Shown here piece by piece: positions 13,455 to 16,958 of a stretch of DNA of 16,958 nucleotides. The DNA is taken from positions 4,144 to 21,101 of the forward strand of contig JAMCWS010000405.1 of assembly GCA_023480605.1 (NCBI GenBank), written 5' to 3'. Under the pieces are notes generated by a model. It was not told where the DNA came from and searched no databases. It was given only the letters and a program-made list of their open reading frames with translations. The position numbers and the translations under genes were made by a program. Position 1 is the stretch's first letter. The number at the start of each line of letters is the position of its first letter. Source of the stretch: a bacterium (GTDB lineage: Bacteria; Sumerlaeota; Sumerlaeia; MVZB01).

Positions 13455-15371
13455 ATGGATCGACGCGAATTCCTAACGGCGTCGGGCGCCGCGATCTCGG
13501 CGTCGGCCATCCTCAGTCATCAAATCCGAGCGACCGCGATGGCGGCGGGGGGTGCCCCGATGCGCGCCCTGGCCGCCGTCGACGCCGATTCGACCGCCCC
13601 GGCGCAACCCAAGCCCGGCGGGCGGACGACCATGCCCGGCGCGCCGGGCGGCGGGGGGCCTAATCCCGGTTTCCGTATCGGCGTCGAAAGTGTCTTGCCG
13701 GGCGACGGGTGGTGGACAACGATTTACGGGCGCTTTCTCGGCGAGACGTATGACGAGTCGATCTGGATCCGGTCGCTCAAGGAACTGGGCGCGGAATTCA
13801 CGCTTTTTTACGACTCGCTCTGCCCGGCCAAGAAAGAGGCCTGCCGCCGGATTGCCGACATGTGCGAGCGCCACGGGATGAACTATCTCTACAACAACAC
13901 CTACGGCGATATTTATGGCCCGTGGGTCAAGGGCACGGGCCGTGCCGAGTATTCCGACGAGCAGCTTACGTATGCTGGCCGGGGGGCGCATTTCAAAGGG
14001 ATCATCCTCGACGAGGTGTCGCACCGCCAGGTGCATCACCGCGATTGCGGTCCCGGGGGAGCCGTCGGCGGCCCCGGCGCTTATCTGGCCGATGTGGCCG
14101 GAGTCGACTTGCCCACGGCGTACGATCGGCTTTTTGCCTCGGTGCAACGGATCGTCGGGCGCTATGGCGACCATGGCGGGGCGACCGTCGGCGAACTGGT
14201 TTTCCCGATCCTGGCGCACCTTTATGCACGCGCCGGTATGATCCCCGCGCCCAAATTTTGTTCGTTCAGTTATCCGTCGGTTTATTTCGCGATCTGCGCG
14301 GGGGCCGCGCGGCAATATCAGACTCCGTTGTGGATCGTGCATGATTTATGGGGTCCCGGGTCGTTCTGGGGGCAGATCGCCCCGTTTGCCCCGGGGTTCA
14401 GCGTCGAAGAATATCGCTCCAGCCTGTTGCTGGCCTACTGGCTGGGTGCCGACGCCGCCTACACCGAGGGGGTCCACAACCTGATCTTCCTGTCCAAGCT
14501 GACCGACCATGAACGGCAGATCATGGCGCAATACAAGGTTCCCCACCGGGCGGTCGATCAGAATGAATGGGTATTCGAACGGCGATACTCGCTCAATGCC
14601 TACGGCAAAATACATCGCTGGTTCGCCACGCATTATGTGCCGCATCATCCGCGTTCTTACACCTTCCGGGACATCCGGCCGCGCATCGCTATTGTCCGGT
14701 TCCCCGATTCCTGCTGGGCGCGTCCCACCCAGGGCTCGCTTTTCCAGACGCTTTACGGCCCCGGAGGTCCGCAGCCTGAGGCCCGGCACCTGGCGTGGCT
14801 CGATCTTTGGCCCATCCTGACCCATGGCGCGTCCTCGCCACAGGCCCTGTCGCTCCACGGCACTGGTTTTATGGCCGGCTTCATCAAAGAGATCGCCGAC
14901 CGCGTCCGCGAGATCGATGCTTCCGCCGGTTATCCGACGAACTATGCCTATACTCCGGAACGTATACCGTTCTGTCCCATCGACGGCGTCCTGGTTTTCG
15001 ATCATCGGGTCGGCAAGGAACACCTGAAAGACGCGGAGTTGATCATCCTCACCGGCGAACTTATCAGCGAGGCCACGCAGGCGGCCGCCATGGAATGCGT
15101 CGCCGCCGGGGCCGATTGCCTCTCCCTTGATCACCTGGCGCCTCGCGACTGGCGGCGCGATGGTTCGGGCGAAGCGGCCGCTTTCACCTATGGCAATGGA
15201 AAAGTCCTGGTCACCGCGCGATTCGGCACGGACGCAGTCAAGGATTTCATCCGGCCCCACCTGGGGCCGAAGGATCAGATACGCTATCAATTCGGCGGCG
15301 AAGAGGTTGTGGTGCGTCGCGCGACGGATTACGACAATGCCCTTCTCCGCGAGAGCGACTTTGCCGCCTGA
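13455..15371 (+). CDS. Tat-exported probable glycoside hydrolase-like protein, unclassified
   Basis: A 638-aa protein with a Tat-type N-terminus (MDRREFLTASGAAISASAIL) and a low-complexity Pro/Gly/Ala linker up to ~70. ATG 13455 follows GGGGAGG at 8 nt; an in-frame TTG at 13407 is less likely. The body looks like a TIM-barrel hydrolase: RSLKELGAEFTLFYDSLCPA, ACRRIADMCERHGMNYLYNN, then GAHFKGIILDEVSHR with Asp186/Glu187 at a strand end, later SFSYPSVYF, WIVHDLWGPG and AYWLGADAAYTEGVHN. The C-terminal third (YTPERIPFCPIDGVLVFDHR, LKDAELIILTGELIS, NGKVLVTARFG) resembles a glutamine-amidotransferase-like or beta-galactosidase trimerisation-type Rossmann domain followed by a beta domain. I do not recognise a defined GH family. 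Catalytic residues are inference. It ends at the junction with an integrase fragment. Confidence 0.75.
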   Translation: MDRREFLTASGAAISASAILSHQIRATAMAAGGAPMRALAAVDADSTAPAQPKPGGRTTMPGAPGGGGPNPGFRIGVESVLPGDGWWTTIYGRFLGETYDESIWIRSLKELGAEFTLFYDSLCPAKKEACRRIADMCERHGMNYLYNNTYGDIYGPWVKGTGRAEYSDEQLTYAGRGAHFKGIILDEVSHRQVHHRDCGPGGAVGGPGAYLADVAGVDLPTAYDRLFASVQRIVGRYGDHGGATVGELVFPILAHLYARAGMIPAPKFCSFSYPSVYFAICAGAARQYQTPLWIVHDLWGPGSFWGQIAPFAPGFSVEEYRSSLLLAYWLGADAAYTEGVHNLIFLSKLTDHERQIMAQYKVPHRAVDQNEWVFERRYSLNAYGKIHRWFATHYVPHHPRSYTFRDIRPRIAIVRFPDSCWARPTQGSLFQTLYGPGGPQPEARHLAWLDLWPILTHGASSPQALSLHGTGFMAGFIKEIADRVREIDASAGYPTNYAYTPERIPFCPIDGVLVFDHRVGKEHLKDAELIILTGELISEATQAAAMECVAAGADCLSLDHLAPRDWRRDGSGEAAAFTYGNGKVLVTARFGTDAVKDFIRPHLGPKDQIRYQFGGEEVVVRRATDYDNALLRESDFAA

Positions 15372-15373
15372 CG

Positions 15374-15706
15374 GGCGCGGGGCTTTTCAGCCGGCGCCAC
15401 TGGGCGCGACTTACCAAGACGCCAATGAGCCGTTTCCACGTGTCTGGCATGATCAAGCGCCGGGTGAGGGACGCCGGCCTCACCGACCGGGGCTGCCACA
15501 CCTCCCGCGCCACCGGCATCACCGCTTACCTGGAGGCCGACGGCACGCTGGAGCACGCCCAGGCGATCGCCGCCCACGAGTCCCCGCGCACGACCAAACT
15601 CTACGATCGCACCAGCGACCAGATCATCCTGAACGAGATCGAACGGAGTCAACTACCACCGCCAGAAGCGGTGGCATGGTGGTGTAACCCTGAAAGGGTC
15701 TGTTAG
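15374..15706 (+). pseudogene. C-terminal fragment of a tyrosine recombinase (phage-type integrase)
   Basis: The frame beginning right after the preceding gene's stop reads LFSRRHWARLTKTPMSRFHV, then MIKRRVRDAGLTDRGCHTSR, ATGITAYLEADGTLEHAQAI and AAHESPRTTKLYDRTSDQII. It contains the catalytic H-x-x-R (HTSR), the later His (AAHES) and the Tyr nucleophile (LYDR), but lacks the N-terminal arm and core-binding domains and the first catalytic Arg. There is no start signal matching a real gene. The natural end appears near residue IERSQL (about 15650); from there the frame runs into the IS200-type element and stops at TAG 15704-15706. It is a recombination scar, not a functional integrase. Confidence 0.8.
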
Positions 15707-16271
15707 TGTTCCTTTTCGAAAAGGTTGAGTTGTTCCATGTCCTGGTCCTTCTTTATCTGCCACTTCACGTATTTGCGGATCATCTGCTCGTTCAGCCCCA
15801 CTGTGCCCACGCAGTATCCACGCGCCCAGAAGTGGCGTCCCCAGTACCGCTTTCTCAGTTGGCCAAACTGCTCGAAGATCGCCACCGCGCTCTTGCCTTT
15901 CAGAAAGCCCACCACATACGACACCGAATACTTTGGCGGGATCGAAACCACCATGTGGATGTGGACCACCTGCACATTGACTTCCAGAATCTCGATCTCC
16001 TTTTGGCGACACGGCTCGCGGATGATCTCCCGCATGCTCTCGCCCACATCTCCCTTCAGGATCTGGAAACGATACTTCGGGCACCACACCACGTGGTATT
16101 TGCAGTCCCAAACTGCGTGTGCTAGCCTCTTGAAATCGTGCACGAGTTGCCTCCTTTTGATGATCAGGGTCACCCACCGTCATCCTAAGGAGGCTTTCGC
16201 TTTGCTCAAGCATTGTTCACTACCGAACCAGTGGAACTTGATGTCGGACGCCCCCGGCTTAGCCGGGGGAT
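15653..16271 (-). mobile_element. IS200/IS605-type insertion sequence
   Basis: A single-gene element with tnpA on the minus strand and hairpins near both ends, as used by this family instead of terminal inverted repeats. Downstream of tnpA, CCACCGC/GCGGTGG (15656-15674) forms a perfect 7-bp stem. Upstream, CCCCCGGC/GCCGGGGG (16251-16269) forms an 8-bp stem with loop TTA. The exact ends cannot be fixed because the family makes no target duplication, so the given limits are approximate. It has no accessory tnpB. It sits between an integrase C-terminal fragment and a glycosidase-like fragment. Confidence 0.75.
15703..16143 (-). CDS. tnpA: IS200/IS605-family HUH transposase TnpA
   Basis: A 146-aa Y1 HUH single-strand transposase. 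The N-terminal strand AVWDCKYHVVWCPKYRFQIL is typical. The HUH metal-binding pair is His61/His63 (VVHIHMVVSIPP), the helix YVVGFLKGKSAVAIFE follows, and the C-terminal HFWARGYCVGTVGLNE leads to the nucleophile Tyr125 in MIRKYVKWQ. The usual Asp before the first His (DHIHM) is Val here, but both His residues are kept. GTG 16141-16143 was chosen because AAAAGGAGG precedes it by 6 nt; a longer in-frame start at 16173 adds MTLIIKRRQL across that Shine-Dalgarno. The length is normal for the family, so it appears intact and possibly active. Confidence 0.88.
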   Translation of the reverse strand: MHDFKRLAHAVWDCKYHVVWCPKYRFQILKGDVGESMREIIREPCRQKEIEILEVNVQVVHIHMVVSIPPKYSVSYVVGFLKGKSAVAIFEQFGQLRKRYWGRHFWARGYCVGTVGLNEQMIRKYVKWQIKKDQDMEQLNLFEKEH

Positions 16272-16284
16272 TAGCTCACTATTA

Positions 16285-16440
16285 AACACGTCGGTGCCGG
16301 GTATCGCCGCCTTGACCCGCGCGACAACGGCGGTCATGACCTGGCCGTCGTCGATGAACACCTCGGCAATGCCGCAACCGGCAAAGACGTGTAGCTTCAA
16401 GGTTTTTTTCGGGGCGATCGAAGGAAAGCTGGTATTCGTT
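16285..16440 (-). pseudogene. Fragment resembling the GH32 C-terminal beta-sandwich
   Basis: On the minus strand one frame reads FPSIAPKKTLKLHVFAGCGI followed by AEVFIDDGQVMTAVVARVKA and ends near GTDVFNSE, where the IS200 element begins. The L-x-V-F...[IV]-x-E-V-F-[IV]-x-D-G...T pattern is that of the C-terminal domain of GH32 fructan/sucrose hydrolases (typically LHVFVDRSVVEVFVNDG). The aspartate-arginine pair usual in VDRS is replaced by AGCG. No start, no catalytic five-blade propeller and no natural stop are present; an in-frame TAA stands upstream. A run of seven T (16403-16409) lies within it and could mark a frameshift joining it to the next fragment. Confidence 0.4.
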
Positions 16441-16539
16441 TTTTATGAGGGCAAGCCGGGCGGCTTGTTTGGAGCGACCGATGCGCTTGCGGGTGCGACG
16501 GCCGCCGGGGGGCGTATCGTTCAGAAACCAGATATGGGA
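16410..16539 (-). pseudogene. Fragment resembling an integrase N-terminus, beside tRNA-Ser
   Basis: On the minus strand, starting at the tRNA 3' end, a frame reads HIWFLNDTPPGGRRTRKRIG and RSKQAARLALIKNEYQLSFD. The G-R-R-x-R-K-R-[IV]-G-x-S-K-x-x-A...L pattern is reminiscent of the N-terminal arm-binding domain of tyrosine recombinases. It overlaps in part with the GH32-like fragment in another frame, so one of the two readings may be wrong over 16410-16440. It has no start codon with a Shine-Dalgarno. The neighbouring tRNA and the integrase C-terminal fragment 750 bases away fit a decayed integrated element, but the fragments are on opposite strands. Confidence 0.3.
16512..16529 (+). repeat. 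18-bp inverted repeat, left copy
   Basis: GCGTATCGTTCAGAAACC is found here, ten bases from the tRNA-Ser 3' end. Its exact reverse complement is at 16941-16958, the right edge of the window. It brackets the tRNA gene and its promoter. Confidence 0.8.
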
Positions 16540-16631
16540 TGGCGGAGAGGGTGGGATTCGAACCCACGGAGGGACGCAATGCCCTCACTCGCTTTCGAGG
16601 CGAGCTCCATCGACCACTCGGACACCTCTCC
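16540..16631 (-). tRNA. tRNA-Ser, anticodon CGA
   Basis: Read on the minus strand, the gene begins GGAGAGGTGTCCGAGTGG at 16631 and ends CCTCTCC-G-CCA at 16540. The 7-bp acceptor stem GGAGAGG/CCTCTCC is perfect. The anticodon stem CTCGC/GCGAG encloses loop CTCGAAA with anticodon CGA, which reads UCG. A long variable arm (AGGGCATTGCGTCCCT type) identifies a class II serine tRNA, and the T-arm GTGGGTTCGAATCCCAC is perfect. CCA is encoded. Confidence 0.97.
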
Positions 16632-16712
16632 GCGAGGCGGCCCGGCCTGGATGGGCCGTGCGGGCAGCGACGCGCCGAGTGCTCGGGGTCGCCGCGGGCG
16701 GGTCATCCCAAG

Positions 16713-16742
16713 CTTATAGGCGATTCCCCCCCCCGCCATCAA
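16713..16742 (-). promoter_or_regulatory. Likely promoter of the tRNA-Ser gene
   Basis: On the minus strand TTGATG (16737-16742) is followed after 18 nt by TATAAG (16713-16718). The spacer contains nine consecutive G. The tRNA 5' end lies about 75 nt downstream of the start expected from these boxes, giving a short 5' leader. Confidence 0.5.
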
Positions 16743-16958
16743 CAACTAAATTTTGCGCGGCGTGGTCGATTGCGAGGGGGCGTTTTCGAACGCGGCGGTT
16801 TATGAGAGCGCGTTTGCGGAACGTGGGCGGGCGAGACGCGAGGCGTAAGGCGCCACCGGGTTGCGCCGCCATCATTTTTTCATTTTTGTGAGTCGGCGGC
16901 GGGCAGTGACGGCCAGTTCGTCGCAACGATTGTTTTCGGCGGTTTCTGAACGATACGC
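16743..16958. other. Right-edge spacer, no gene seen
   Basis: No open frame here is convincing. A weak hairpin GGCGC/GCGCC near 16850-16868 is followed by T-rich ATCATTTTTTCATTTTTG and could terminate rightward transcription, but no rightward gene precedes it. Confidence 0.4.
16941..16958 (-). repeat. 18-bp inverted repeat, right copy
   Basis: GGTTTCTGAACGATACGC is the exact reverse complement of 16512-16529. It reaches the last base of the window, so the match may be longer. Confidence 0.8.

Noticed and set aside
16849..16885. Intrinsic terminator near the right edge
   Set aside because: The stem is only five pairs plus two, the T-tract is interrupted and set off from the stem, and there is no rightward gene before it.

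Overview
The window is a high-GC bacterial segment, probably from a Gram-negative, outer-membrane organism. It carries kdsB (CMP-KDO synthesis for LPS), and several secreted, Tat-type polysaccharide-active proteins: a sulfatase, a right-handed beta-helix protein and a 638-aa probable sugar hydrolase. This gene style is common in the PVC group and in neighbouring candidate phyla such as Sumerlaeota and Hydrogenedentota. That placement is inference; nothing here fixes the phylum.

The left part (1-8076) is mostly core genome. It starts with the 5' part of a secreted protein on the minus strand (1-504). Next comes monocistronic rpsU with a near-consensus promoter and two downstream terminators, then a perfect 28-bp 11-6-11 inverted repeat. 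A leader region with a strong Shine-Dalgarno, a 10-codon ORF and an intrinsic terminator precedes the pair ldt (LysM/YkuD L,D-transpeptidase) and hisG (long form). kdsB and pyrG follow, a pair often adjacent in Gram-negative genomes. Small accessory genes sit between these core genes: a coupled two-gene module of unknown function whose second gene is frameshifted, a GNAT acetyltransferase, and a VapBC-type toxin-antitoxin pair lodged between kdsB and pyrG.

The right part (8077-16958) is an accessory region full of debris. It holds an array of hairpins, a sialidase-like remnant with an in-frame amber codon, the tail of an ISAzo13-type transposase, the head of an IS5-type transposase, and an amber-interrupted, truncated gene with a carboxypeptidase-regulatory-like domain. 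A two-repeat type I-E CRISPR remnant without cas genes, the C-terminal end of a tyrosine recombinase, an IS200-type element, and fragments resembling a GH32 C-terminus and an integrase N-terminus complete it. Three intact secreted genes lie among this debris. The right edge carries a tRNA-Ser(CGA) gene bracketed by an 18-bp perfect inverted repeat, consistent with an integration hot spot.

No complete new multi-gene system is evident. The best leads are the dif-like palindrome, the CRISPR remnant, the frameshifted two-gene module, the unclassified 638-aa protein, and the tRNA-Ser/inverted-repeat/integrase-debris locus.
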